DNA of 64,000 bases, taken from the NCBI RefSeq assembly GCF_000800455.1, contig NZ_CP007456.1:2046001-2110000 (forward strand), read 5' to 3'. The notes beneath the pieces are model-generated. The model ran no database searches and was not told where the DNA came from. It was given only the letters and a program-made list of their open reading frames with translations. The position numbers and the translations under genes were made by a program. The DNA comes from Bifidobacterium catenulatum PV20-2. Its GTDB lineage: Bacteria > Actinomycetota > Actinomycetes > Actinomycetales > Bifidobacteriaceae. Below, piece by piece: positions 44,083 through 53,235 of the stretch. How positions within the stretch are numbered: position 1 is the first letter of the stretch; the number at the start of each line of letters is the position of its first letter.

Positions 44083-44141
44083 GACTCAAGTATATCATAC
44101 GAAAACAATCGAAAGCAAGCAATTAAGTTAACTGGTTGCAA

Positions 44142-44434
44142 CCCCCGATGACGTGCTGGGCTGCTTCGTCGACCTGCGCAATGATCGCGACGACCCGTCG
44201 AACCGCATAGAGATCGACTTCCTCATCGTCGAACCGTACGAGAACGCGGCAATGAAGTACAGGATCAGCCCCATCGAAGTCAAGTCATCGAAACGCTACC
44301 GTACGGGCTCGTTAGACAAATTCAAGGCAAAATTCGATAAGAAGGTCGGCACCAGATACGTGCTGCATCCAAAACCGCTGGTCGTGGAAAATGACGTGGT
44401 CAAGCTGCCGATATACATGGCGGGATTGCTGTAG
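44142..44434 (+). pseudogene. 3' fragment of an AAA/DUF4143 ATPase gene
   Basis: The frame gives VDLRNDRDDPSNRIEIDFLIVEPYENAAMKYRISPIEVKSSKRYRTGSLDKFKAKFDKKVGTRYVLHPKPL and ends KLPIYMAGLL: the C-terminal nuclease-like end of DUF4143 (E.DF...IEVKSS). With the 60-codon 5' fragment only about one third of a normal 450-residue protein remains, so the middle was deleted, not just split. Confidence 0.8.
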
Positions 44435-44669
44435 AAGGCTTCATTCCATTGAGAGGCAAGTAGTCAACCTGCGTTACACTGTCATAGCTGCCTGTTATAA
44501 ACGTCCCCTTCCGACACGCTTCGCAAATTTGTCTTCCCGGTGAACGGCTACAACCGCGAGGGTGCCAAGTATGCTCCCGCGAGCGGCACCTACGTGCAGA
44601 CCTGCGACGGCAACGGCAACCATCTGGCAGGACTCGCCCCCATCAATCAGCACGCCGGCGTGAAAAGAA
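44435..44669. other. Gene-free stretch with a short protein-like remnant
   Basis: At 44540-44670 the plus-strand frame MNGYNREGAKYAPASGTYVQTCDGNGNHLAGLAPINQHAGV looks like a piece of a secreted protein, but it lacks a ribosome-binding site and its end runs into the glf terminator. I treat it as a relic. Confidence 0.3.
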
Positions 44670-44702
44670 ATCCCCGTGACGCGGGGTGGCATCGCGGGGA
44701 TC
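44670..44702 (-). terminator. Terminator of glf
   Basis: ATCCCCGTGA (44670-44679) pairs with TCGCGGGGAT (44692-44701, one mismatch). On the minus strand TTCTTTTC follows, 28 bases past the glf stop. Confidence 0.75.
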
Positions 44703-44729
44703 CTTCACATGCGAGAGGCGGGGTATGGC

Positions 44730-45908
44730 TTACTTCTTGAGGAGTGGTTCGACCTGTTCCTCGTACGCGGTCAGCGCGGTGTCGATCACATTGTGCATGT
44801 CGTAGTACTTGTACGTGCCCAGACGGCCGCCGAACACCGTGAGCGGCTCGGCCTTCGCGAGCTCCTCGTACCTCGCGTACAGCGCCCTGTCGGCCTCCGT
44901 GTTGATCGGATAGTACGGTTCGTCGCCACGCTCCGCGAAACGGCTGTACTCCTCCCACACCACCGTTTTGTCCGGGTTCTGCGAGTCCCTGCGTTCCGGG
45001 TTGAAGTTCTTGAACTCGATCGCGCGCGTGTACGGCACGTCCGCGTCGGAGAAGTTCATCACCGGGCATCCGAAATGGTCGCCCTCGTCGTAGCGCACCT
45101 CCCTGAAGTCGACCGTGCGCCACTTGAGCTCGCCCAGCGAATAGCCGAAGTAGCGGTCCACCGGACCCGTGTACACCACCGGCACGCCCGCCGCGGCCAA
45201 AGCCGCCTTGTTGAACGGCTGCGACCCGTCGAAGAAGTCGGCCTCCAGGGTCACGTGGATGCGCGGATCGTCGATCATGCGCTCCATCCACGCGGTGTAG
45301 CCGTCGGTCGGCAGGCCCTCCCACGTGTCCCTGAAGTAGCGGTTGTCGTAGTTGAAGCGCACCGGCAGGCGGTTGATGATGCCCGCGGGCAGGTCCTTCG
45401 GATCGGTCTGCCACTGCTTGCCCGTGTAGTTCTTGATGAACGCCTCGTACAGGGGACGCCCGATCAGCGAGATGCCCTTGTCGTTGAGGTTCTGCGGGTC
45501 CTTGCCGGCCAGCTCGCCGGCCTGCTCGGCCACGAGCGCCCTGGCCTCGGCGGGCGTGTAGTGGGCGTGGAAGAACTGGTTGATGGTGCCCAGGTTGATC
45601 GGCAGGGGGTAGACCTCGCCGTCGTGCGTGGCGTACACGCGGTGCACGTAGTTCGTGAACGAGGTGAACCTGTTCACGTAGTCCCACACGCGCCTGTTGG
45701 ACGTGTGGAACAGGTGGGCGCCGTACTTGTGGATCTCCGCGCCGGTCTCCTCGTCCATGTAGCTGTACGCGTTGCCGCCGATGTGGTCGCGCACGTCGAT
45801 GATCTCCACCCTGACGCCCAAACGCTCGACGGCCTGCTGGGCCACGGTCAGGCCGAACAGGCCCGCGCCCACGACCACCAGATCGGGATATTCCACCGCT
45901 TCAGTCAT
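44730..45908 (-). CDS. glf: UDP-galactopyranose mutase
   Basis: 392 residues, full length. DLVVVGAGLFGLTVAQQAVERLGVRVEIIDVRDHIGGNAYSYMDEETGAEIHKYGAHLFHT is the canonical Glf N-terminus with FAD motif and the YGAH loop. NYTGKQWQTDP, LPVRFNYDNRYFRDTWEGLPTDGYT and GGRLGTYKYYDMHNVI complete the family, including the mobile-loop Trp/Arg region. It makes UDP-galactofuranose, the donor for the GlfT-like enzymes encoded at 48.9-55.1 kb. ATG at 45908 after GGAAGGAATGAGCC. Confidence 0.96.
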   Translation of the reverse strand: MTEAVEYPDLVVVGAGLFGLTVAQQAVERLGVRVEIIDVRDHIGGNAYSYMDEETGAEIHKYGAHLFHTSNRRVWDYVNRFTSFTNYVHRVYATHDGEVYPLPINLGTINQFFHAHYTPAEARALVAEQAGELAGKDPQNLNDKGISLIGRPLYEAFIKNYTGKQWQTDPKDLPAGIINRLPVRFNYDNRYFRDTWEGLPTDGYTAWMERMIDDPRIHVTLEADFFDGSQPFNKAALAAAGVPVVYTGPVDRYFGYSLGELKWRTVDFREVRYDEGDHFGCPVMNFSDADVPYTRAIEFKNFNPERRDSQNPDKTVVWEEYSRFAERGDEPYYPINTEADRALYARYEELAKAEPLTVFGGRLGTYKYYDMHNVIDTALTAYEEQVEPLLKK

Positions 45909-46228
45909 AATGGCTCATTCCTTCCATCAGTTGAAATTACTTACAAAATGCAGCTTCATCTATGGTACCCACAAACATGACTCATTACGACGTCATCATT
46001 TTATTGGTAAGAGGATAAGATTCCGTAAGCAACCCGTTTTGAATACGCATACGCAGATAAGAATCAACTCAGTAGATTGCCTTCATTTCGACACAGCGCT
46101 GTTCACCCTTCAGCTACTTTCCAGTCACTTACAAGACACTCGTTCGTCCACAGCTAAACACTAGAATGTGTTCGGTTTAATTGTATAGGGTCTCCAATTT
46201 ATACGGGGTTATCATCTTGAAGGATGCG
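45909..46228. promoter_or_regulatory. Divergent intergenic region between glf and the LTA-synthase-like gene
   Basis: 320 bases without a gene. It must hold both divergent promoters. I see no convincing -35/-10 pair, palindrome or riboswitch. Base composition changes here from G+C-rich (glf) to A+T-rich (right side). Confidence 0.4.
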
Positions 46229-48835
46229 ATGATGCTTTTTTCCCAGCTTAACAGCCATGATTGTGTCCCTTCATACGTAAAACATGCTAAACAGCCGTTT
46301 GCAGGAGGAACGTATCGTCCTCTCTCAAACAATGAGGGAACCCACGCCCCAGTCCCGTCTAATTTCAAAGCGCATCATAGTTCAACGCTTTATACGCAAA
46401 AGTCGACGATTCACACCGACTCCAATAGCACAAGCATCTTTATCCCCAACGTCAGCGCATTACTCCGACCAGCAGAAACAGCAACAGCCGCAATCGTCAA
46501 CAAAGTTGCGAACAATAGCGATCAAATTGTCCCCTTTCCTGAAACTCAGCTAGATCATTCCACAGACCGTATCCCAAACCAAGCCGTTAAAGCCTGCGAA
46601 AAGGCCGCACAAACCGCAGCAAAAACACTTTCCGCAGCGGGCCATACAATCGCAGGCACAGTCCAAAACGCCAGACGTACCGTTCACTCTGCCACCGGAA
46701 CAATAAAAAGGGCTTGGTACACTTTTGTTAATTCCAAAGCCATCCAGCTCATCATCAAATTCTTCTCAAAGACGCATGTCCTATGGAAGAAGCGTATGAA
46801 GTTCTCCTATGCGTTCTACACCGTTGTGTTTGCACTGCTGACTTCAGCTGAAGTCATTTTCTTACAATGGGGGGTTTACAGTGAGCCGGAATACGCCGAA
46901 GATACCGAAATCGATCAAACAACAAGAATTTTACAAAGTGTCGCGGGACAAGTCACCAAATTCGTCAGTCAGATGTGGCTTGAACAAAAATATCAGTTTC
47001 TGCTCAATTTCATTGGCATAGGTCTCATTTACCTTGTTCTAATTCTCGTATTAAACCGTTTCTGGATAGCAACGGTCATTTTCGGTGTCGCTATGACCGC
47101 TTATGGCGTGGCGAACAGCATAAAAATGAGGCTGCGGAATGAGCCTATTCTTCCATCAGACCTTAGTTTTATATTAAATGGCAACAGTGGGAGTCTTCTT
47201 TCTTTTATCCCGAAAGATCAACAAACTCTTGTTAGCGGAACAATCACCGTATTGGCTTGGTTCTCTTGCATCTGTGTCCTTTTCTTTATTCTCGACGGTA
47301 GACGTCGTTTCATTCACTGCTCTTGGAAACAACCTTTTTCTAGTGCGAAGAACGTAGCCGGAACTCTTACCCGCATAATCGCAGCGGTGCTCAGTATCGC
47401 CCTTTTAGCCTCTTACACATGTAATCTCAATATTCCAGGAGCTTGGTCCTATGTACTTGCAACCAATTTAGGATACAAGCCCGTTCCTTGGAATACCTAC
47501 GAGGACGCGACAAGCAACGGCCCTGCCACGACTTTTGAAAGCCTTGTACGAATCAAAGCTATGGAGAAGCCTGAAGGTTATAGTCAAAAAAACATGGAAT
47601 CCATAGCCCGACGCTATGCAAAAGAGGCGGACAACATCAACTCCTCTCGTACAAACAACCTTACCGACAGCACCGTCATTATGATTCTCTCCGAGTCATT
47701 CTCCGACCCTACGCGCGTGCCCGGAGTTTCTTTCAGCATTGACCCTATGCCGAACATTCGCAGCATAAAAGACTCCACCACCTCGGGATTGATGCTGTCA
47801 CCAGGTTATGGAGGTGGAACCGCCAATATCGAGTATCAGTCATTGACCGGTATGAGTTTGGCTTCTTTCAATGACCAGCTCATTTCTCCTTACCAGCAGC
47901 TAGTCCCTAATATGAAAAGTGCATACTCTTTCAATCAAATCTGGAATGAGGCATGCCATTCAACATGTTCAGTCGCTTATCACCCTTACTACAAAAGCTT
48001 TTATCTCAGGGACTCTAATTATAAGAAATTTGGGTTCAAATTCTTCCGAACGCTAGATAGTAGTCCCATGATCAGTCATCAGGATCACATTGATAATTCT
48101 ATATACGTCAGCGATGCGGCATCATATCAGAACGTACTGGACTATCTTCAACAATCAACAGATCAGTCACAGTTTATACAGCTAGTAACAATGCAAAACC
48201 ATCTACCTTACAGTGACTGGTATGTAGACAATGAGTTTAAAGATGCTGACATTTCTTCCGATATTAATGATGTAGAAAGGCAACAAATTGATACTTATGC
48301 AAAAGGCGTAAGCCACACTGATTCCGCCACAATCAACTTCCTCAACCAGCTAAACGAATTACAAAAGCCTACTACTGTTATTTTCTACGGAGACCACCTT
48401 CCTGGAATCTATCAAACTGCAGCAATGGAAAAGCGAAACCAACTGGCCCTTCATGAAAGTGACTACTTCATATGGTCGAACGCCGCATCTTCAAGCTCTG
48501 AGACGAAGCTATCTCCTGAAGAAAGCAACTATTCATCATCCAACTATTTCATAGCTTCCGCAGCAGAGCATATGAACGCTAAGGTGTCTCCTTTCTTAGC
48601 GTTGCTTACCGAGCTCCACGAAGAAGTACCTTCTATGGGACGTTTTGGCTCGACAAATGATAGTTGGGGCAGCGGATCCGCAACGTATCTTAACAGCGAT
48701 GGTTCCATTGTGAAGAAAAAAAATCTATCCCAAAAAGCTCGTCAGTTGCTGAAAGATTATAGCCTAGTCCAATATGACATGACTTCAGGGAAAAACTATC
48801 TTCAAAATCTGAATTTCACTCAGATTTCCGAATAA
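46229..48835 (+). CDS. LTA-synthase-like phosphoglycerol transferase (sulfatase fold)
   Basis: About 868 residues. An unusual cytosolic N-terminal part of about 170 residues (Ala/Thr-rich, KACEKAAQTAAKTLSAAG) precedes five membrane helices (about 195-390). The extracellular sulfatase-type domain has VIMILSESFSDP (metal Glu), GLMLSPGYGGGTANIEYQSLTG with the catalytic Thr near residue 530, FIQLVTMQNHLPYSDW and TTVIFYGDHLPG (metal Asp/His). This is the LTA synthase/OpgB pattern, transferring glycerol phosphate from phosphatidylglycerol. Next to galactofuranose genes it may decorate the galactan. The ATG at 46229 follows GAAGGATGCG; an in-frame TTG lies at 46181. A+T-rich. Confidence 0.85.
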   Translation: MMLFSQLNSHDCVPSYVKHAKQPFAGGTYRPLSNNEGTHAPVPSNFKAHHSSTLYTQKSTIHTDSNSTSIFIPNVSALLRPAETATAAIVNKVANNSDQIVPFPETQLDHSTDRIPNQAVKACEKAAQTAAKTLSAAGHTIAGTVQNARRTVHSATGTIKRAWYTFVNSKAIQLIIKFFSKTHVLWKKRMKFSYAFYTVVFALLTSAEVIFLQWGVYSEPEYAEDTEIDQTTRILQSVAGQVTKFVSQMWLEQKYQFLLNFIGIGLIYLVLILVLNRFWIATVIFGVAMTAYGVANSIKMRLRNEPILPSDLSFILNGNSGSLLSFIPKDQQTLVSGTITVLAWFSCICVLFFILDGRRRFIHCSWKQPFSSAKNVAGTLTRIIAAVLSIALLASYTCNLNIPGAWSYVLATNLGYKPVPWNTYEDATSNGPATTFESLVRIKAMEKPEGYSQKNMESIARRYAKEADNINSSRTNNLTDSTVIMILSESFSDPTRVPGVSFSIDPMPNIRSIKDSTTSGLMLSPGYGGGTANIEYQSLTGMSLASFNDQLISPYQQLVPNMKSAYSFNQIWNEACHSTCSVAYHPYYKSFYLRDSNYKKFGFKFFRTLDSSPMISHQDHIDNSIYVSDAASYQNVLDYLQQSTDQSQFIQLVTMQNHLPYSDWYVDNEFKDADISSDINDVERQQIDTYAKGVSHTDSATINFLNQLNELQKPTTVIFYGDHLPGIYQTAAMEKRNQLALHESDYFIWSNAASSSSETKLSPEESNYSSSNYFIASAAEHMNAKVSPFLALLTELHEEVPSMGRFGSTNDSWGSGSATYLNSDGSIVKKKNLSQKARQLLKDYSLVQYDMTSGKNYLQNLNFTQISE

Positions 48836-48837
48836 CG

Positions 48838-48866
48838 AAAGGGTCAGGGAAAAATCTCTGGCCCTT
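48838..48866. terminator. Terminator between convergent LTA-synthase-like and GlfT-like genes
   Basis: Imperfect stem AAGGGTCAGGGA / TCTGGCCCTT, three bases past the plus-strand stop; both genes end toward it. Confidence 0.5.
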
Positions 48867-48913
48867 GACTGATCTCTGTTTAACGCCAACCACTGACGCT
48901 AAACAGTATTGTT

Positions 48914-50932
48914 CTACTTACCTTCAAAAATATGCCGCCATGTTTCCACTGAAGAAATGTTATACGCTCGGTACTGAGCAGACAGTCGCTTCCAGTTTCG
49001 CATGATCTTACGGGTTAGTCGATATCCCTCAATCATGTTCCGGCGGAAAAGGCGATTATCCCTCTTCAGCCAAGCTACCCCATTACCATCAGGCGTGGTG
49101 ACCAACGCTGAATTAACACGATCAAATGCGAGCCATGTCCAAGCAGCGTCCTGCGCTGGAATCGCAGCATCTGGATTCTTAGCTTTACTGGGATCAACAT
49201 TCTTAATAAAGCTTTTTGCAATTAGCCCGACAGCAGCCTTATAGCGGCTCTTCATCGTAGACGGATGATTACGCGGGGAATCGGTCTCGCCTGACGGTTC
49301 CGGATAATCCTCGAAACTGTCCTTAGCCTGAGCATCCGGATACTTAGCACGTAGCTCTCTGACTTCACCCAATTTAGTAGGCAGACAGTCCACAATGTAT
49401 TGTGGACCTCTCAGAATGTCTCTTAATGCCATGTGATGCAGTGCCATAGCAGAATACACAAAACGTAAGCCTAAGCTCGCGTCACCGTAGAGGGCTTCCA
49501 CGAGCATATTAGGCTTGGCTTCCGGATATGTGACTAGCGCGGCAAGCCAACGGTTGCGCTCAGTGAAATATTCTTCCCAAGAACGTGCAGGATCCTTATC
49601 ATGCCATGCTTGATGCCACACAGCCACACCCGGCAGACAAACCGTTGGAAAACCGGCTTTTTTCGCACGCAATCCGTATTCGATGTCATCAAACTTAATA
49701 AATACCGGCAGAGAAAGTCCTATCTTCTCCAAAACTACTGTTGGAATCAGGCACATCCACCAGCCATTGAAATCTTCATCAATACGTTGGTGACGTTCTG
49801 GAGAATCACGAAGAGGTTCTACCGAAAAATCATGGTTGTACCCCAGACCCTTCGAGGGATGCATCCACATTCGCCGCGCATTGATTCGTTCACCTTGTGT
49901 GTACAGCATGGTTCGATTGTCTAGGTGGAACATTCCACCACCCACGAGCAGAGGTCTGACAGTATAATCGGAAAATTGAATGGAACGTAGAATCGACTCA
50001 GGCTCACTTATAGCATCATCATCAAGCAGAAGAACGAAGCCGCTCTTCTTTGCTTTAAGCGTCTCATACATGCCACGAGAGAATCCACCAGATCCCCCAA
50101 GATTTGCCTGCTGAATATAGGTCAGTTGAGCCCCTAAATCTTCGGCGATTTGAGTATATCCCTGCTGATTCTTGACTAAATCGTTTCCTTGGTCGGTGCA
50201 ATACACCGTGTCCAGACGCTTCCTCAGTTCTTTAGCCCCAGCTATTGCTCGTAACTGATTCATGCAATAGGAAGCACGGTTGAACGTAGTAATGGCAATA
50301 GACATGGTAGTCGGCTTGGACGCAGTACGAGCATTTTGTGGGACAGACCATGCAGCCTCGCTAATAATTACTTCTCCGTCCAGAGATTCGGCATCAAACC
50401 AGAAATAACCGCCATCCATTAGACCCGTCATAGGAATATCCACAGTGACACGTTCAGCTGTCTGCGGTGAATGTACAACCTTCTCGGCAACCGGATACAT
50501 CAATCCTCGTCCGGTGGAACGGAACACATTAATCTTCGCATTTCCTTGGATATCTGCGGCAAAACGCACCATCTTCACAGAAGTCCAGCGACGCCAATAA
50601 GAGGCTGGAAATGCATTGAAAAAAGTACAGCCAGACATGTGCCCATGTTTCTTCAACGCTATTGTGTTCCGATTTAACACAGTGAATGAATCACAACTCA
50701 CTCCCGCAGAAGAACCAGCATGTCGCATGATGCGTTGCAATGTCGACTGGTTCATTGATCCGAACTCGAGACGTCGCATATCAATGCGAGAGTCCAATGT
50801 GGTCTCGGCAACGTGAGGCCTCGTCCAATCAATCGCATACAGAGGAAGCGTCTGCTCGGTATCCTTGATCGGATAGACAACCCGCATCACGGTTTCCCAT
50901 GTATCAGCATCTTTCAAAGCCATCCTAATCAC
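48914..50932 (-). CDS. GlfT2-like galactofuranosyltransferase (GT2)
   Basis: 672 residues. An N-terminal beta-rich domain (about 1-200, GYFWFDAESLDGEVIISEAAW) precedes the GT-A domain: SIAITTFNRASYCMNQL, NLGGSGGFSRGMYETL, the metal-binding GFVLLLDDDAISEPESI (near residue 300), HQRIDEDFNGWWMCLIP, the FDDIEYGLRAKKAG acidic acceptor motif (near 415) and the GVAVWHQAW His. This order is that of mycobacterial GlfT2/GlfT1, which build alternating beta-1,5/1,6 galactofuran. The C-terminal helical part binds the membrane. Start GTG at 50932 with AGAGGG; ATG nine bases later possible. Confidence 0.88.
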   Translation of the reverse strand: MIRMALKDADTWETVMRVVYPIKDTEQTLPLYAIDWTRPHVAETTLDSRIDMRRLEFGSMNQSTLQRIMRHAGSSAGVSCDSFTVLNRNTIALKKHGHMSGCTFFNAFPASYWRRWTSVKMVRFAADIQGNAKINVFRSTGRGLMYPVAEKVVHSPQTAERVTVDIPMTGLMDGGYFWFDAESLDGEVIISEAAWSVPQNARTASKPTTMSIAITTFNRASYCMNQLRAIAGAKELRKRLDTVYCTDQGNDLVKNQQGYTQIAEDLGAQLTYIQQANLGGSGGFSRGMYETLKAKKSGFVLLLDDDAISEPESILRSIQFSDYTVRPLLVGGGMFHLDNRTMLYTQGERINARRMWMHPSKGLGYNHDFSVEPLRDSPERHQRIDEDFNGWWMCLIPTVVLEKIGLSLPVFIKFDDIEYGLRAKKAGFPTVCLPGVAVWHQAWHDKDPARSWEEYFTERNRWLAALVTYPEAKPNMLVEALYGDASLGLRFVYSAMALHHMALRDILRGPQYIVDCLPTKLGEVRELRAKYPDAQAKDSFEDYPEPSGETDSPRNHPSTMKSRYKAAVGLIAKSFIKNVDPSKAKNPDAAIPAQDAAWTWLAFDRVNSALVTTPDGNGVAWLKRDNRLFRRNMIEGYRLTRKIMRNWKRLSAQYRAYNISSVETWRHIFEGK

Positions 50933-50962
50933 CGAACCCTCTCAACTTTATTTGCCGGCATC

Positions 50963-52240
50963 CTACTCAATTTCAACCTGAGTACTGTCTGTCGGCTCGA
51001 TAGTCAGTGCTCGATCGCTCAGTAAAGCGTATTCTCCGTTCCGATCATCCCGAATGACGAAGCTACATGCATTGTCATCTAGCGCGACACCAACGGCATC
51101 CGTTGTTTCCGGATTTGTCTGACTTGGAATCCTCAATGAAGTAATCAGCCTAAACTCGCCATTATTGAACAATTCAAGAGGCATTTCGAAATGAATGACT
51201 TGGTGCCCGTGTTTCTTCATCTTCAGCACCTTTGCACCAGTATCATAGGTAATTCCACCGCGACGGATATCATGTAGCGCTATTGCAAGATAGAAATCTC
51301 CAGGTTCATCATATTGATATTCCACATCGAACTTAAAGACATCTCTACCTGTGCAAAGCTTCGGCGACACAGCTATCGTCTTTAATAGAGGACAACGCTC
51401 ATTAAGTCCATTTGGATAGCCGCCACGCTCTTCCTGACGCCTGCGTTCCGCTTCTTCCTCAGCTTCAAGATTAGCTAAAGTGTATTGCTGGGAAACAGTT
51501 TCAGGATCGCCCAGGGCCTCCACTTCACCATTTGCGATCATCATGGCACGAGAACAGTATTTCTTCACCGAATTCATATCATGCGTAACGAGAATAACGG
51601 TCTTAGTAGGATCCTTCCGAATCTCAGTGAAGAAATCATCACACTTACGCTGAAACGCCTCGTCACCAACCGCAAGGACCTCATCTAGCACCAAAATATC
51701 GCCCTGCGCCTTAATCGCCACAGAAAAAGCCAAGCGAACCTGCATACCTGAAGAATAGTTCTTCAGCTTTTGGTCCATAAACTCTTCAAGCTCGGCAAAT
51801 TTGACGATATCGTCGTACATACCGTCAATCTCTTCATGAGTAAAGCCAAGCAACGAACCATTGAGATATACGTTTTCACGCCCAGTGAGCTCAGGATTGA
51901 AGCCGACTCCCAATTCAATGAATGGCACCAGCTTGCCATTCACACTGATGGATCCAGACTCGGGATAATAAATCTGGGAAATAAGCTTCAGTAACGTCGA
52001 CTTACCGCCGCCATTACGACCTACAATTCCAAAGAATTCTCCCTGATGGACTTCAAAGCTGATGTCCTTGAGTACTTCTTGCTTCCTGTATCCTTTGATT
52101 CCCTTGGTCCAGTTTATAAAAGCCTGCTTGAGTCCTGTAGCCTGCTCCGTAGGAAGTTTAAAGCACTTAGACACGTGGCTAGCAGATAGCACCACAGGCG
52201 TCTTGGAATAATCAATCTTTTCAACTACAGTCTCGGACAT
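50963..52240 (-). CDS. Polysaccharide ABC transporter ATPase (Wzt) with C-terminal substrate domain
   Basis: 425 residues. Walker A IVGRNGGGKSTLLKLISQIY, the Tyr-box region FIELGVGFNPELTGRENVYLNGSLLG, signature KNYSSGMQVRLAFSVA, Walker B ILVLDEVLAVGD, H-loop VILVTHD. After a charged helix (LEAEEEAERRRQEERGG) a beta-sandwich of about 140 residues resembles the Wzt C-terminal domain that reads a terminal group on the finished chain. With Wzm it exports lipid-linked O-antigen-like polymers. It overlaps the Wzm stop by one base (TAATG type). Confidence 0.92.
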   Translation of the reverse strand: MSETVVEKIDYSKTPVVLSASHVSKCFKLPTEQATGLKQAFINWTKGIKGYRKQEVLKDISFEVHQGEFFGIVGRNGGGKSTLLKLISQIYYPESGSISVNGKLVPFIELGVGFNPELTGRENVYLNGSLLGFTHEEIDGMYDDIVKFAELEEFMDQKLKNYSSGMQVRLAFSVAIKAQGDILVLDEVLAVGDEAFQRKCDDFFTEIRKDPTKTVILVTHDMNSVKKYCSRAMMIANGEVEALGDPETVSQQYTLANLEAEEEAERRRQEERGGYPNGLNERCPLLKTIAVSPKLCTGRDVFKFDVEYQYDEPGDFYLAIALHDIRRGGITYDTGAKVLKMKKHGHQVIHFEMPLELFNNGEFRLITSLRIPSQTNPETTDAVGVALDDNACSFVIRDDRNGEYALLSDRALTIEPTDSTQVEIE

Positions 52241-53109
52241 TACATGACCTCCGCGAATTTACGACTATTTCGACGGAACAAATGGATTCCAAGCCACAAC
52301 AATACGGCCGTGAAAACCAATGGGAACAACTTTATTACCCAATTATCGAACTGATTCCAAATAGTCGGCTGTGTCTCAGGCGCTATGAAATTATGTCGAA
52401 TATCTTGAATCACCTGAGCAAACGGATTCAACAACTCAAGACGTGCCAAATCAGCAAGAACACCACCTCGATCCGTTACATACGTAAGGGGGTAAATGAT
52501 AGGCATTCCGTAGAATACCAATTGCTGAAGCACATCCCAAATATGAGCGATATCACGGAAATACACGTACATGGTAGACATGAGTAAGGTCACGGCCAAT
52601 GTGATGACGTAAAGCTCAATGATGTTAAGAGAAAGCAGTACAACTCGCCAGGTGAAATGCACCCGCGCAACCAATGCAAACAAAAAAACCACAACCAAAT
52701 TGATGGCATAACTAATCAACGCACCGACCGTCGCAGAAACAACCACAATATAGTTCGGAAAATGAATCTTACGAAGTAGATCTCCACGGTCCACTACTGA
52801 ACGAAGTCCGACATTCGTCGATTCAGTAACAAACTGCCAAGAGCTGATGCCAAGCAGAAGTACCACCGGATAAGTGGATGTACCGTCAGACATACGCAAA
52901 AACTTGCCAAACACGACATACATCACACAAAACATCATCAACGGTTTCAGCACCGACCAGGCGATTCCCAAAAAGGATCCCTGATATCGGAGCCTGAAAT
53001 CAGTCTTCACCAGACCTTGCAGCACGGTCCATGCATAACCGTACCTGTTTTTCACGTTTTTCACCAACTGTTTCACAAGTTGTATCCTATCAGCGACTAT
53101 TCCAATCAT
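52240..53109 (-). CDS. Polysaccharide ABC transporter permease (Wzm)
   Basis: 289 residues with six membrane helices. LVKTDFRLRYQGSFLGIAWSVLKPLMMFCVMYVVFGKFLRM is the typical N-terminal amphipathic and first helix region of the ABC-2 type Wzm/TagG/RfbD family; FRDIAHIWDVLQQLVFYGMPIIYPLTYV and NPFAQVIQDIRHNFI complete it. Partner of the ATPase encoded directly after. Together the pair resembles the mycobacterial galactan exporter. Confidence 0.92.
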   Translation of the reverse strand: MIGIVADRIQLVKQLVKNVKNRYGYAWTVLQGLVKTDFRLRYQGSFLGIAWSVLKPLMMFCVMYVVFGKFLRMSDGTSTYPVVLLLGISSWQFVTESTNVGLRSVVDRGDLLRKIHFPNYIVVVSATVGALISYAINLVVVFLFALVARVHFTWRVVLLSLNIIELYVITLAVTLLMSTMYVYFRDIAHIWDVLQQLVFYGMPIIYPLTYVTDRGGVLADLARLELLNPFAQVIQDIRHNFIAPETQPTIWNQFDNWVIKLFPLVFTAVLLWLGIHLFRRNSRKFAEVM

Positions 53110-53190
53110 GATATACAGCTAGAAATCGGCACTATCCGGTCACTGGAAATCTAGAGAACTTCATTGAAAAGACAGGCCGCAAAGACTAAG

Positions 53191-53218
53191 GAGGAGCCCC
53201 AATCCGCTGAGGCTCCTC
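53191..53218 (-). terminator. Hairpin between the second GlfT-like gene and wzm
   Basis: GAGGAGCC (53191-53198) pairs with GGCTCCTC (53211-53218) just past the stop at 53236. The T-run on the minus strand is weak, so some read-through into wzm is likely. Confidence 0.5.
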
Positions 53219-53235
53219 GCGTGGCTACCTATAAC

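Larger units (their letters stand above)
42176..44141 (-). mobile_element. IS607-family insertion element (serine recombinase plus TnpB)
   Basis: About 1.97 kb with tnpA and tnpB overlapping by eight bases on the minus strand. No terminal inverted repeats, as usual for IS607. Both junctions carry GTTGCAA (42169-42175 and 44135-44141), which may be the core crossover sequence. Flanks are AAA/DUF4143 gene fragments. Exact ends are estimated from where the ATPase frames stop and resume. Confidence 0.75.

Noticed and set aside
44676..45980. A 434-codon plus-strand frame opposite glf
   Set aside because: Antisense shadow of UDP-galactopyranose mutase, with Val/Arg/His-rich composition and no start signal.
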